Origin: Lineus longissimus
Taxonomy: Eukaryota; Nemertea; Pilidiophora; Heteronemertea; Lineidae
Assembly (NCBI RefSeq): GCF_910592395.1
Contig: NC_088316.1
Location: 19,842,001-19,906,000 of the forward strand
Direction of reading: 5' to 3'
Length of the DNA: 64,000 nt
Both the position numbers and the translations under genes were made by a program. Positions 39,201 through 43,785 of this stretch are shown here, piece after piece (the stretch's first letter is position 1; every line of letters begins with the position of its first letter). The notes below the pieces were generated by a model. The model was not told the origin of the DNA. It did no database searches and saw only the letters and a program-made list of their open reading frames with translations.

Positions 39201-42200
39201 CAGCAGTAAATAACGAACACGATCTCATTCCAATGATAAGTATAAGAAAACAATAATGGTAAGAACAATAGAACATCCCACTACAATCTTTTGAAACAAA
39301 CAACTTAACTTAAGTAATAAACAAGTCGTCATAAAAACATTACCCCCTTGCGAAGTCCCCCGCCAGGTCATGAATTTTGATATCATCATACCTTGCTTGT
39401 TCCAAGTGCGGTAGATGAGGGATGGGGTGAAAACATTTGCCATATTTATATTCTGTGCGGCCCCAACAGCTTGAGACTTCAGATAGCAGTAGGAGTGTGA
39501 AGTCCTGTATATGACACCAGCACAGCCAAGTGTCACGGCGCATTCGTACTTGCACACATCTTCGGTGATTAAGGTGAGAGTCTTCACGGCGAATGAGGCA
39601 GTGTATCCATAACCCTCGAACTTAAAGTTGCAGGCAGATGCTGCAAAAGAATACGATGAAAGGATTTGTCCGGCGAAAAAAAATCGACATTTGCTTTCAA
39701 CAATACGTCATAACTGGTCTGTTTACATTTTCGCAATCCCATGGAAATGAGGTATTACCGAGTTTCCGCAAATCTCACGAATATGAATTACGAATTATGA
39801 ACTTATAATTACAAAGGTACTCGTGTTCCATTTTGCAGTCAGCTTTTGTCCAGTTCCGATCTTATTGAAAAACGGACGCTGCGTCAATTCAGACTAATTC
39901 GTAACGACTCGGCCAGTTCATCAGCACGAACTCAAAACTCGCTGCACCAAGAAATTACAGTGGACTGTTAAAAAGAACTTTGGATCCCGAGTGACCCTAC
40001 TAAGGGTAACGGACGTTGATCAGCTGAAAAGCCAATGATCTTGTTGTCTCATTCTCGGATAAATAGCAATTCGTAATTCGTAGTTTGTAATTTGTGAGAT
40101 TTGCGAAAACGAATTAATCATGTCTGGGGTCTGTTTACATTTTCGTCATCGACAGATTTTTCCAAACTACATAAGGTCAAATCAATTCAAATGTTTGAAG
40201 AGAAATCTGATTTTGGATTATAATCGAATATGCCACATGGACGTAAATTTAGATCCAGCTTTAAAGGAGCAGGTCGAAGAAATATGTTCGCCAACAGCTG
40301 TCACTTTTATCAAATTGTGTCAAGCAAAGACTGGTTTACATATGAAGCTCTCATCTCAAATTATAAGAGTCTCGATTAATACTAGTTATTAATACTGGCT
40401 AGTAACCAATTTGGCCATAAGACGTCTATGTGAATATGATGAATGTGTCTCTGGTACACCAACTGGCCTTTCGAAATTCACTTATGAACATATATCAATC
40501 GATTACGTCGACGAAACAAGATCCTTACCACATGAAGCCACTCATGAAACCAAAGAACAAGAGCCCTACGCTCCTGTAACACAACGCCTTTGGGGCAAGT
40601 TTCTCTTTATATAAAACGTGTTGAGAAAAATCTTTTGTGTTTTCAGCACTTCTCAATTTGCCAGCTGTTGCTTATTGTGTTGTGTCGCGCGGGATACAAT
40701 AACAGAACTGAGTCGAATCCGCAGTGTCGCAGGGTGGCCCTAGAAATATTTCAATCAAATTCTTAACTGATCACTTTCAAACAACACACCACATTTATTT
40801 TCAGGCATACTTACGTGGTGTTGGTGACACTGAAAAGACAATTATTATATCATAATTAATTTTTGTGAGCATATCGAAAGACTTGTAATATTATGTCTCA
40901 TCAGCAATGGATCCGAAAGAGAAAAAATCCGTTCTATGAAGTTTTCGTTTTTCTCAAAATGGAAAGTTTTTTTCATCTTTAAAACGAATCAGGAAAGATA
41001 TGAAAGACGAAACGCCTGCATCAGTCCTTCTCTTTACAGAGATGCATACTATACACCCACATCATTGCATGACGTAGGCAGAGAGCTTCCTGCATATTTA
41101 TTTCAAGTAAGCCGTCACAAAATGCTCTCTTTCAAACCTAGCTTCTCGAAATCGTTTCGACTTGTTCTTTAATTAGCTTTTTCCATGAGGGTTTAAACAG
41201 CTTCTACTGAACATCTGAACTCTCGGGAGCGAGATCGCGGCATCATCGTCTCTATGACCTTTGCACCCTGGTTAAGGTGGGAACCAGACTTATCAGGACA
41301 ATATTCCCCACGGCAGCCTCAACTAACATATCTTGACCAACTGAACATCAGATCAAAATGATAAGTGCACTATTTTGTCACAAATGGAGGCCGGCACAAA
41401 ACCTTTCAGTGGTCAGCCAAGGGTTTTACAAATGAAACCACTCGGGACCTAAGCCATTTCTTTGCAAGCTGTGAGGATGGAGAGGTGGTATTTCAGCTGG
41501 TTTCAACTCGAGCGTTTAAGAATAGTAGCTAGTTGAAACAACCATCATCGAATGAATAATACACCAAAAACTAAAATCAATGCTTCTGGTTTAAAACTAT
41601 TTTATTTGTTAACGTATGGTAAATGTTGTCTTAGAGCGCATAAGCTCAAGTGCTATATTATATCGCATGTGATAATCTAGAAACCACCATAGGATCACAG
41701 TATGAAGATAGTAACGAGACATATACAGTTATATCAACAATATAATATACGAGTAAAAACATGATCGTGTCAAGTGTAATCAAGTGTAATCTTCTTTTTG
41801 TCTTAGACCTTAGAGAAAATAACGTTTCACGTTTGGTAAGATGAATTCACAAATGGATATTTCAGACGCGCTACGAATACCCGCACTGATGACGGTCTTC
41901 ATAGGACCTGAAAGCAATCAGTGTGTTTTGAAAAAAGAGTTTAAAAAAAGATCAATTGGTTAATATCTTGGACATGGCTTAATATTTTGGAAATTGGCAA
42001 TCACCATTTATTACCTAATGATGTACTCTTTCTTATGACACCAAGAAATCCAATTTACTGTCACAGATGACTGAGCACGAACCAGTTCAATCAACCATGT
42101 CAGATCTGGTCTTTTTAAACATTTCTACGATATTATCTGTTCGATGACAGTTTTGACATCTTTTTAACCTACTGTAAATAAAATGCATCATTGTTGTAAT

Positions 42201-42577
42201 GATCATCCATTGAAGATAGTGGGGATATCCACATTTGGACATGCGATAGTAGGGACGGGCTAAAGTTGCCATCGCTATTTTTGTAGTTGCTGGTTTAACG
42301 GTATATACTTTATTAGCAGCGGCCCTGCAGAGAGCGATTCGGCTATTCTATTGCAAGTGTCGCTCCCAGGCGACTGCTAGTAACCAGAAAAAAGGGACCG
42401 CGCCGCACCATAGCACAACGCCATCGTAAGAAAATGAACATGGTGGATTCCCCGCTCAATGGAGCCAACTTTCAAAATTTGAGGAATAGAGGATTTCAAA
42501 GTATAACACTTACGTGGTTTGACAGCTGGAGTCCATGATAGGACAGCAACCAGAGCAAGCATCCACGGGAGTAACAT
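84..42577 (-). CDS. Giant secreted PAN x20 / VWD-C8-TIL-EGF multidomain protein (3' end outside window)
   Basis: Assembled by eye from minus-strand exons with GT-AG borders and consistent reading phase: 79 exons, about 10.2 kb coding, about 3,400 residues. Order: signal peptide, linker, twenty PAN/apple-like exons separated by 15-27 nt exons, three two-cysteine mini-modules, VWD-C8-TIL-EGF, five mini-modules, VWD-C8-TIL-EGF, five, VWD-C8-TIL-EGF, nine, then a fourth VWD cut by the left edge. Signal peptide and very high cysteine content imply a secreted disulfide-rich protein. VWD-C8-TIL units are known from gel-forming mucins, zonadhesin, tectorin and otogelin; PAN domains mediate protein or carbohydrate contacts. 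I infer a mucus, extracellular-matrix or coat component. No transmembrane segment was seen. No close homologue is recognised. Exon joins are predicted from splice sites and phase only; alternative isoforms are likely because most exons are phase 1-1. Confidence 0.85.
592..3207 (-). CDS. Nine two-cysteine mini-module exons between VWD units 3 and 4
   Basis: In transcript order the exons are 3136-3207, 2799-2843, 2464-2517, 2148-2201, 1882-1926, 1568-1618, 1274-1327, 807-851 and 592-651. All are multiples of three (45-72 nt) with phase 1-1 borders. Each encodes one unit with two cysteines, e.g. CTDPKQVWNQVKTKCEK, CGDVATKWNKVTEKCDQ, CTDPQSIWNEGEKKCKL. Four are shorter or lack Trp: CKEDEKLENGKCIK, CAVDKLFVGEECVD, CTPDQVYDVPTGKCKN and CESDKKLVDNKCIP. 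The W-forms and the short forms partly alternate. I do not recognise a named domain; they look like tiny disulfide loops strung between VWD units. Confidence 0.75.
1121..1256 (+). repeat. 17-bp tandem repeat, 8 copies, in an intron
   Basis: The unit gggtatacaagtacaaa is repeated eight times almost perfectly; the last copy has tacac for tatac. It lies in the intron between the mini-module exons at 1274-1327 and 807-851. It creates artificial open frames on both strands, which I do not regard as coding. Confidence 0.95.
3429..6580 (-). CDS. VWD-C8-TIL-EGF unit 3 (five exons)
   Basis: Exons in transcript order: VWD first half 6333-6580 (CTCKAWGDPHYHRY, carrying a GDPH motif); VWD second half 5411-5700, ending with the MCGDCDG motif region; C8 4686-4984 (CKKSEE..YCGYIK..CQMDVC..ECQLNG..FC); TIL 3923-4122 (MKCPAN..CEDELMEGCKCNKGF..CVPERSCGC); EGF-like 3429-3621 (DCTTLYKCIKVG..CGQDAEC..YTCGCKKGYQGDGFKCE). 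Phases at the joins are 1/0/2/1/0/1, identical to units 1 and 2. The TIL donor is GTGGGT; the more obvious GTAATG 4 nt downstream would put a stop in the next exon. The CxxC in the VWD half is CGDC rather than the CGLC of vertebrate mucins. Confidence 0.88.
5908..6152 (+). mobile_element. 245-bp Mutator-like MITE, copy 1
   Basis: This lies in the intron between the two VWD exons of unit 3. The element is flanked by 9-bp direct repeats aagaaataa (5899-5907) and aagaaatta (6153-6161), one mismatch. Its two ends are imperfect inverted repeats: each reads GG, then about 8 nt, then TTGGCAAGCC on the inward strand. Two further copies in opposite orientation lie at 7336-7580 and 12462-12705. There is no coding capacity. 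A 9-bp duplication is typical of the Mutator superfamily; the assignment is inference. Confidence 0.85.
6909..8316 (-). CDS. Five mini-modules on four exons between VWD units 2 and 3
   Basis: Transcript order: 8218-8316, 7969-8019, 7627-7671, 6909-6959. The first exon (99 nt) is a double module: CRNVAQRWTGDECVN followed by CPPEDIWDNSKKICKS, apparently two modules fused by intron loss or never separated. The others encode CTESQLWNIPTNRCVD, CKPVDKWENEGCVA and CTPPKSWDIRLRRCTE. All are phase 1-1. The conserved Trp is present in all five. Confidence 0.78.
7336..7580 (-). mobile_element. 245-bp Mutator-like MITE, copy 2
   Basis: Same element as 5908-6152 in the opposite orientation, in the intron between mini-module exons 7627-7671 and 6909-6959. 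It is flanked by a perfect 9-bp target-site duplication tatcttttt (7327-7335 and 7581-7589). Confidence 0.9.
8579..11258 (-). CDS. VWD-C8-TIL-EGF unit 2 (five exons)
   Basis: Transcript order: VWD first half 11020-11258 (TCTCSGIGDPHYTNF, GDPH present); VWD second half 10296-10600, with LCGTCNGDHTDD; C8 9659-9960 (CKSTDV..YCGKIV..CSYDVC..ECTKQG..FC); TIL 9055-9260 (LKCEQGEVFSGK..EEGCICRGGYF..CVHPNHCGCY); EGF-like 8579-8759 (DCSTIKQCRTNG..HAEATCQ..HVCVCNYGFTGSGQYC). Splice phases match units 1 and 3. The VWD second-half donor is GTACGT, which restores the frame to the C8 exon through an Ala codon. The domain order matches one mucin-type D assembly with an EGF attached. Confidence 0.88.
12048..13586 (-). 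CDS. Mini-module exons between VWD units 1 and 2 (four clear, one divergent)
   Basis: Transcript order: 13539-13586 (CTNRQQGWDGKICVN), 13216-13266 (CSGGLLWDTGKEICTD), 13041-13091 (divergent, listed separately), 12929-12976 (CPSFQEKWDGRKCVQ), 12048-12092 (CRPAYKWEGSKCTA). The four clear exons are 45-51 nt, phase 1-1, with the C..W..C pattern. MITE copy 3 sits in the intron between the last two. Confidence 0.78.
12462..12705 (-). mobile_element. 244-bp Mutator-like MITE, copy 3
   Basis: Third copy, same orientation as copy 2, close in sequence to both others. The flanking 9-bp duplication is tatttgtta (12453-12461) and tattagtta (12706-12714), one mismatch. Confidence 0.88.
13041..13091 (-). 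other. Divergent or decayed mini-module exon
   Basis: A 51-nt interval with a good donor (GTGAGT) and an AG acceptor keeps phase 1-1. It would encode ISQIILEPNVQKTCSK, which aligns position for position with CTESQLWNIPTNRCVD but has Ile for the first Cys and Glu for Trp; only the last Cys is kept. It may be a degenerate exon, skipped in the mRNA, or used with an unpaired cysteine. Confidence 0.4.
13903..13933 (+). repeat. Poly-G low-complexity tract
   Basis: A run of about 17 consecutive G within a GGGGTGGGGG context, inside a G/C-rich intronic patch (about 13850-14215) that has a second G8 run near 14028-14036 and a run of Gs near 14165. It may be part of an unidentified repeat; no coding signal was seen. 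Another G10-type run lies near 2237-2249. Confidence 0.9.
14318..17359 (-). CDS. VWD-C8-TIL-EGF unit 1 (five exons)
   Basis: Transcript order: VWD first half 17118-17359 (VCRCTSYGQSGHYNTYDG; the GDPH position is replaced by QSGH); VWD second half 16494-16840 (LCGDCNGEEDDY, followed by an acidic WIDDDEDDEAA stretch); C8 15938-16218 (CNGPEPKPC..YCNYLL..CEIDVC..ECTEQG..FC); TIL 15495-15694 (TCPSQSVY..CNMDRVEGCECN..TYCGC); EGF-like 14318-14495 (GCAKRIYCNAG..CHAQAKCM..HKCVCNFGYRGTGASC). Phases 1/0/2/1/0/1. The second VWD exon is longer than in the other units (347 against 290-305 nt), mostly from the acidic insert. A 642-bp foldback transposon separates the TIL and EGF exons. Confidence 0.88.
14729..15370. 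mobile_element. 642-bp foldback MITE, Harbinger-like
   Basis: Long terminal inverted repeats of roughly 230 bp occupy most of the element. It starts AGCCTGCAGCACACTAGCC and ends with the complement. It is flanked by TTA on both sides (14726-14728 and 15371-15373). A 3-bp TWA-type duplication is typical of the PIF/Harbinger superfamily. No transposase is encoded; the open frames inside are by-products of the palindrome. Confidence 0.85.
17689..18380 (-). CDS. Three mini-module exons before VWD unit 1
   Basis: Transcript order: 18327-18380 (CPNPAERWNRETKRCEY), 17998-18051 (CLPRSMIWNNLEKKCVP), 17689-17742 (CQGESVWDNRLQKCAST). Each is 54 nt, phase 1-1, with cysteines about 13 residues apart and a central W-[ND]. 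They form the bridge between the PAN array and the VWD region. Confidence 0.8.
19040..19270 (-). CDS. PAN domain 20 exon (with following micro-exon 18848-18868)
   Basis: 231 nt, phase 1-1. It carries seven cysteines in the PAN pattern: DCEYD, AYC, TCMVEC, DCWGF, QCYL, GYC; it ends RRQYYKKG. The next 21-nt exon encodes ECMPRP and supplies an eighth cysteine. This is the last PAN domain before the mini-modules. Confidence 0.85.
19709..20230. mobile_element. 522-bp non-autonomous pogo/Tigger-like element
   Basis: The ends are inverted: left CAGTGGAACCCTGG, right (complement) CCGAGGAACCCCGG, each abutting TA (19707-19708 and 20231-20232). The subterminal 'gtaacgcgaccac' type sequence recurs inverted at the right end. 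TA duplication and the end sequence suggest a Tc1/mariner-pogo type. The interior is AT-rich with repeated 'aaatatttttttt' blocks and has no transposase frame. Confidence 0.65.
20388..20618 (-). CDS. PAN domain 19 exon (with following micro-exon 19421-19444)
   Basis: 231 nt, phase 1-1. Seven cysteines: MCEFA, GHC, ACQVEC, DCLSI, RCYL, FC; ends YSQYNRLS. The next 24-nt exon encodes HCTGKVP with one cysteine. Confidence 0.85.
20988..21062 (+). repeat. 37-bp tandem duplication in an intron
   Basis: A segment starting cactcattgcgctctggctg occurs twice in direct succession, followed by a degenerate partial third copy. It is intronic and shows no coding signal. Confidence 0.85.
21203..21451 (-). 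CDS. PAN domain 18 exon (with following micro-exon 20883-20903)
   Basis: 249 nt, phase 1-1. Seven cysteines: TCEYT, GKC, VCKIQC, DCGGF, NCYL, VC; ends YNQYVKSG. The next 21-nt exon encodes SCPRPR. Confidence 0.85.
22197..22415 (-). CDS. PAN domain 17 exon, divergent (with following micro-exon 21724-21750)
   Basis: 219 nt, the shortest PAN exon, phase 1-1. It keeps only three cysteines (ICTFS, ACKTQ, ICYM) but retains the ends of the fold: a first C-x-F and a final YREYYKDG. The next 27-nt exon encodes KTCNVPEP, giving four cysteines in total. It has lost two internal disulfides relative to its neighbours. Confidence 0.75.
22886..23151 (+). repeat. 31-bp tandem array, about 8 copies
   Basis: The unit contains gtatacatagcgtattcat followed by aacgagttggac and is repeated about eight times with small changes (tagcg/taacg/tagtg). 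It is internal to the 1.25-kb TIR element. The copies are contiguous with no spacers. Confidence 0.92.
23631..23756. mobile_element. 126-bp MITE, copy A (nested)
   Basis: A small inverted-repeat element, TIR about 38 bp, with sequence aaagactagtaaatgctttta near the left end and its complement near the right. It lies within the 1.25-kb TIR element, so it inserted later or is part of it. A better preserved copy lies at 38224-38350. Confidence 0.8.
24346..24567 (-). CDS. PAN domain 16 exon (with following micro-exon 24121-24135)
   Basis: 222 nt, phase 1-1. Seven cysteines: VCDFD, AEC, ACIVEC, ICKGF, TCYL, VC; ends YHQFRKKG. The next exon is only 15 nt and encodes NCPE. Confidence 0.85.
25376..25618 (-). 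CDS. PAN domain 15 exon (with following micro-exon 24862-24888)
   Basis: 243 nt, phase 1-1. Seven cysteines: QCEYT, RYC, ACKVLC, KCLAY, GCYI, QC; ends FNMYTKKG. It has a longer N-terminal lead (TLDPRTGR). The next 27-nt exon encodes GQNCPIKA. Confidence 0.85.
25963..26196 (-). CDS. PAN domain 14 exon, first cysteine missing
   Basis: 234 nt, phase 1-1. It starts EVSTFKEIPGNC, so the first canonical Cys (C-x-[YF]) is Thr. It has VCLETCKSLC with one extra Cys, then DCVAF, NCYL, LC; ends YMQYIKT. No intact micro-exon was found between it and PAN 15, the only such gap in the array. Confidence 0.82.
26742..26969 (-). CDS. PAN domain 13 exon, first cysteine missing (with following micro-exon 26435-26455)
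   Basis: 228 nt, phase 1-1. It starts ALGLFKPYPKFGNC; six cysteines (GNC, TCKAEC, RCLGF, NCYM, RC). Ends YQWFTKE. The next 21-nt exon encodes PGTLSN without cysteine, as expected if the first Cys of the domain has no partner. Confidence 0.82.
27205..27425 (+). mobile_element. 3' relic of an L2/CR1-like LINE
   Basis: The plus strand encodes SWNEVPNSVPGQSTLGRFK then a stop, matching the C-terminal end of LINE reverse-transcriptase ORFs (compare LWNALPSWLR..FKSKLKT in the 57-60 kb element). It is followed by a GCGCTTAGAA..TTAAGCGC stem and an AATAAT microsatellite. It is a 5'-truncated insertion in the intron between PAN 12 and PAN 13. Confidence 0.75.
27901..28137 (-). CDS. PAN domain 12 exon (with following micro-exon 27639-27659)
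   Basis: 237 nt, phase 1-1. Seven cysteines: LCDFK, AYC, TCMVEC, NCKGF, KCYL, VC; ends YHQFTKKG. TCMVEC and YHQF[TR]KKG link it closely with PAN 16 and PAN 20. The next 21-nt exon encodes GGSCPQ. Confidence 0.85.
29140..29382 (-). CDS. PAN domain 11 exon (with following micro-exon 28681-28704)
   Basis: 243 nt, phase 1-1. It starts RVCTYK; five cysteines (VC, ACKTEC, DCAAF, KCYI); the second and seventh canonical cysteines are both absent, a paired loss. Ends QNYYVKTD. The next 24-nt exon encodes PCAIRQQ with one cysteine. Confidence 0.83.
30401..30637 (-). CDS. PAN domain 10 exon, first cysteine missing (with following micro-exon 29956-29976)
   Basis: 237 nt, phase 1-1. It starts VEDTFIKQKGQC; six cysteines (GQC, ACKVQC, DCRTF, QCDL, AC); ends FFQYLRS. 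The next 21-nt exon encodes SLKLPL without cysteine. Confidence 0.83.
31314..31538 (-). CDS. PAN domain 9 exon, first cysteine missing (with following micro-exon 31004-31024)
   Basis: 225 nt, phase 1-1. It starts EGMKAIEVIGNC; six cysteines (GNC, ACETEC, DCLSF, KCWI, IC); ends YKQFRRQ. The next 21-nt exon encodes NGFVPK without cysteine. Confidence 0.83.
32153..32401 (-). CDS. PAN domain 8 exon (with following micro-exon 31888-31902)
   Basis: 249 nt, phase 1-1. It starts DIDECKYD; seven cysteines (EC, GYC, ACRKAC, ACTGF, HCVL, NC); ends FFFKKKG. DIDEC recalls calcium-binding EGF starts, but the remainder follows the PAN pattern. The next exon is 15 nt and encodes NCLK. Confidence 0.84.
33119..33349 (-). 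CDS. PAN domain 7 exon (with following micro-exon 32881-32901)
   Basis: 231 nt, phase 1-1. Seven cysteines: VCDYD, GQC, VCKMAC, DCLGF, DCKL, AC; ends MNQYTKKS. The next 21-nt exon encodes SCRKVP. Confidence 0.85.
33951..34181 (-). CDS. PAN domain 6 exon, first cysteine missing (with following micro-exon 33710-33730)
   Basis: 231 nt, phase 1-1. It starts QTDVEFTEEDGFC; six cysteines (GFC, TCKALC, DCNGF, NCYL, TC); ends WTYYTRKR. The next 21-nt exon encodes RLTIKK without cysteine. Confidence 0.84.
34846..35079 (-). CDS. PAN domain 5 exon, first cysteine missing (with following micro-exon 34507-34527)
   Basis: 234 nt, phase 1-1. It starts TEIKTKFDVGYIS; only four cysteines (ACEVEC, ICRSF, TCFI). 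The first, second and seventh canonical cysteines are absent. Ends YKYFYRLS. The next 21-nt exon encodes DGTVSK without cysteine. Confidence 0.8.
35266..35353 (+). repeat. tRNA-like sequence, probable head of a tRNA-derived SINE
   Basis: This contains TGGCATAGTGG, a full match to the pol III A-box consensus TRGYNNANNGG, and TGTTCGAACCC, close to the B-box, about 50 nt apart, followed by a T-run (35339-35353). The acceptor stem does not pair and the T-arm is imperfect, so it is not a convincing functional tRNA. It is intronic (between PAN 5 and micro-exon 35746-35760). The SINE body, if any, may continue to about 35580. Confidence 0.5.
36041..36271 (-). CDS. PAN domain 4 exon (with following micro-exon 35746-35760)
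   Basis: 231 nt, phase 1-1. It starts AASCQYSEP; five cysteines (SC, SCRRMC, SCKAF, ACKL); ends YRIYTKKG. The second and seventh cysteines are both lost. The next exon is 15 nt and encodes NCPS. Confidence 0.83.
36869..37099 (-). CDS. PAN domain 3 exon (with following micro-exon 36503-36529)
   Basis: 231 nt, phase 1-1. Seven cysteines: TCSYD, AKC, VCMEEC, NCVGV, SCSI, LC; ends YQQYTKK. The next 27-nt exon encodes ETCVRNKP. Confidence 0.85.
37912..38142 (-). CDS. PAN domain 2 exon (with following micro-exon 37500-37517)
   Basis: 231 nt, phase 1-1. Seven cysteines: PCKYV, GFC, GCERSC, LCNSF, KCYL, IC; ends YNQYAKN. The next 18-nt exon encodes VQFMP without cysteine, the one exception to the pattern in the rest of the array. 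Confidence 0.84.
38224..38350. mobile_element. 127-bp MITE, copy B
   Basis: This has inverted repeats of about 38 bp, perfect over the inner 31 bp (tgatatgaataaagactagc and onward). A degenerate copy lies at 23631-23756. There is no coding capacity. It is intronic, between PAN 2 and micro-exon 38599-38616. Confidence 0.85.
38599..39049 (-). CDS. Two linker micro-exons between PAN 1 and PAN 2
   Basis: Exon 39029-39049 (21 nt, GGAGST) and exon 38599-38616 (18 nt, VCSLE), both phase 1-1 with good donors (GTAAGA and GTAGGT) and pyrimidine-rich acceptors. This is the only inter-PAN gap with two micro-exons; the second carries the cysteine. Confidence 0.65.
39392..39640 (-). CDS. PAN domain 1 exon
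   Basis: 249 nt, phase 1-1. It starts ASACNFKFEG; five cysteines (AC, VCKYEC, GCAGV, YCYL); second and seventh canonical cysteines absent. Ends YRTWNKQG. It is the first PAN domain after the signal peptide and a 15-nt linker exon. Confidence 0.82.
39771..40111. mobile_element. Small foldback-like element
   Basis: The ends are inverted: GTTTCCGCAAATCTCACGAA on the left and, on the complement of the right, GTTTTCGCAAATCTCACAAA, both continuing with 'attacgaatta' motifs. A direct repeat ggtctgtttacattttcg flanks it at a distance (about 39718-39735 and 40126-40143). Intronic. Class not recognised. Confidence 0.5.
40815..40829 (-). CDS. 15-nt linker micro-exon after the signal peptide exon
   Basis: Encodes SPTP in phase 1-1, donor GTAAGT, acceptor TTTTCAG. 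It joins the signal-peptide exon to PAN 1. It has no cysteine, which fits: no PAN domain precedes it. The intron between it and the signal-peptide exon (40830-42513, 1.7 kb) is the longest in the gene and shows nothing coding. Confidence 0.65.
42514..42577 (-). CDS. First coding exon: signal peptide of the giant gene
   Basis: Starts ATG at 42577, encodes MLLPWMLALVAVLSWTPAV then KP, and splices at GTAAGT in phase 1. It has a hydrophobic core and a likely cleavage near the end of the exon. It is similar, in residues and in the bases just upstream of ATG, to the first exon of the neighbouring laminin-G-like gene (45937-46003). Confidence 0.85.
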
Positions 42578-43785
42578 GGCGACTGTTTGCCAGGGCGGTC
42601 ACAGCCAAACTGAGGGTTAGGAGAACCACAAGGGTATTTCAATAAGACCAGTTTTGGAGGTTTCTATCTCAAATGCACTTAATTTTCCTTTGCACCCAGC
42701 AGCTGTCGAGTAAGAGAATCCGATTTCAAGGATCAATAATTTAGGTCGCTCGTCAACAATCAAAGCCGGTCAAGTTCCCTTAAAGGTACATCACTGTCAA
42801 GGAGAGATTATTAACAGGAAACTCATGGATTTCTAAGCTAAGCATCAAACCAGTGAGATGATGCGAATGCATTTAAGGGGTTAGTAAGTTGTAATCTGTC
42901 GGTTCTCTTGGAAACTTCAAGGACAGCAAGTCTAAGCAGTCGCGATGAAACCAAACAAGCGGGCGCCTTTTAATATGATCACGGAACTAATCACATCTTG
43001 GTCATGACGCCATGTCGTGACAGGCTTCGTCTTTTTTAAAAACACATCGCATTTGAACAACTGAATATGTGTTTGAAATTCAAAACACATGTGTCATGAT
43101 CGATCATCAGCAAGTGCAACAGCAACAAGCGCAACAAAAAAAGTACAGTATTGAATTTTGGAGAGATGTTAATTTTGGTCTTTTTTTGCTAGGGTTTCTG
43201 AATCAACTATCTTTTGTGATGAGTGATCAAGGTCTAAACAGGTTAGTTTTTAATCACGGCCTGTCAGAAACACAATGGGTGATCGAAGTGACGCACTAGG
43301 AAATATAGCAGCTGGTCTTGTTAATCAAACGCAAAAGCCATCTAACCTCACTTATTTACAATAGAGGAATGGCATCAGAGAATGGTAACATGATATACCC
43401 AGTTTAAGTACCCATATGGGTATAGTTGTCCTCATATCGATCCCGTTGAAAGTTAGCCAGTCCTGAGCGGAGTATGAAACAATCCAACAATCGATCAACC
43501 ATCTGTTTTACTAGTTCTTGATGTCACATATGTTGGGCGGGGTGGGGTTCGGCAATTACAATATTCAAGCCCGTATTGCGTATCCGTATCGTTGTTACGT
43601 AGGGTGTTTTCACATCTTGCACATTCCCGATGCCTGATATGCGATAGGGAAATGATTTACATGGAAATGATACTTGATTGAGAAGTAACATTGAAGAATT
43701 ATTTTCATTTCAAATTTCAACATTGTACAGGTTGGGAACATGTCATACGTCAATTCGATAGGGATACGTAACACGGGCGTGAATT
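42578..43785. other. Intergenic: 5' flank of the giant gene and 3' flank of the LamG gene
   Basis: About 1.2 kb between the start codon of one minus-strand gene and the predicted stop of the next. I see no coding exon. It should contain the promoter and 5' UTR of the giant gene; no clear TATA box or other core element could be assigned. Confidence 0.6.
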
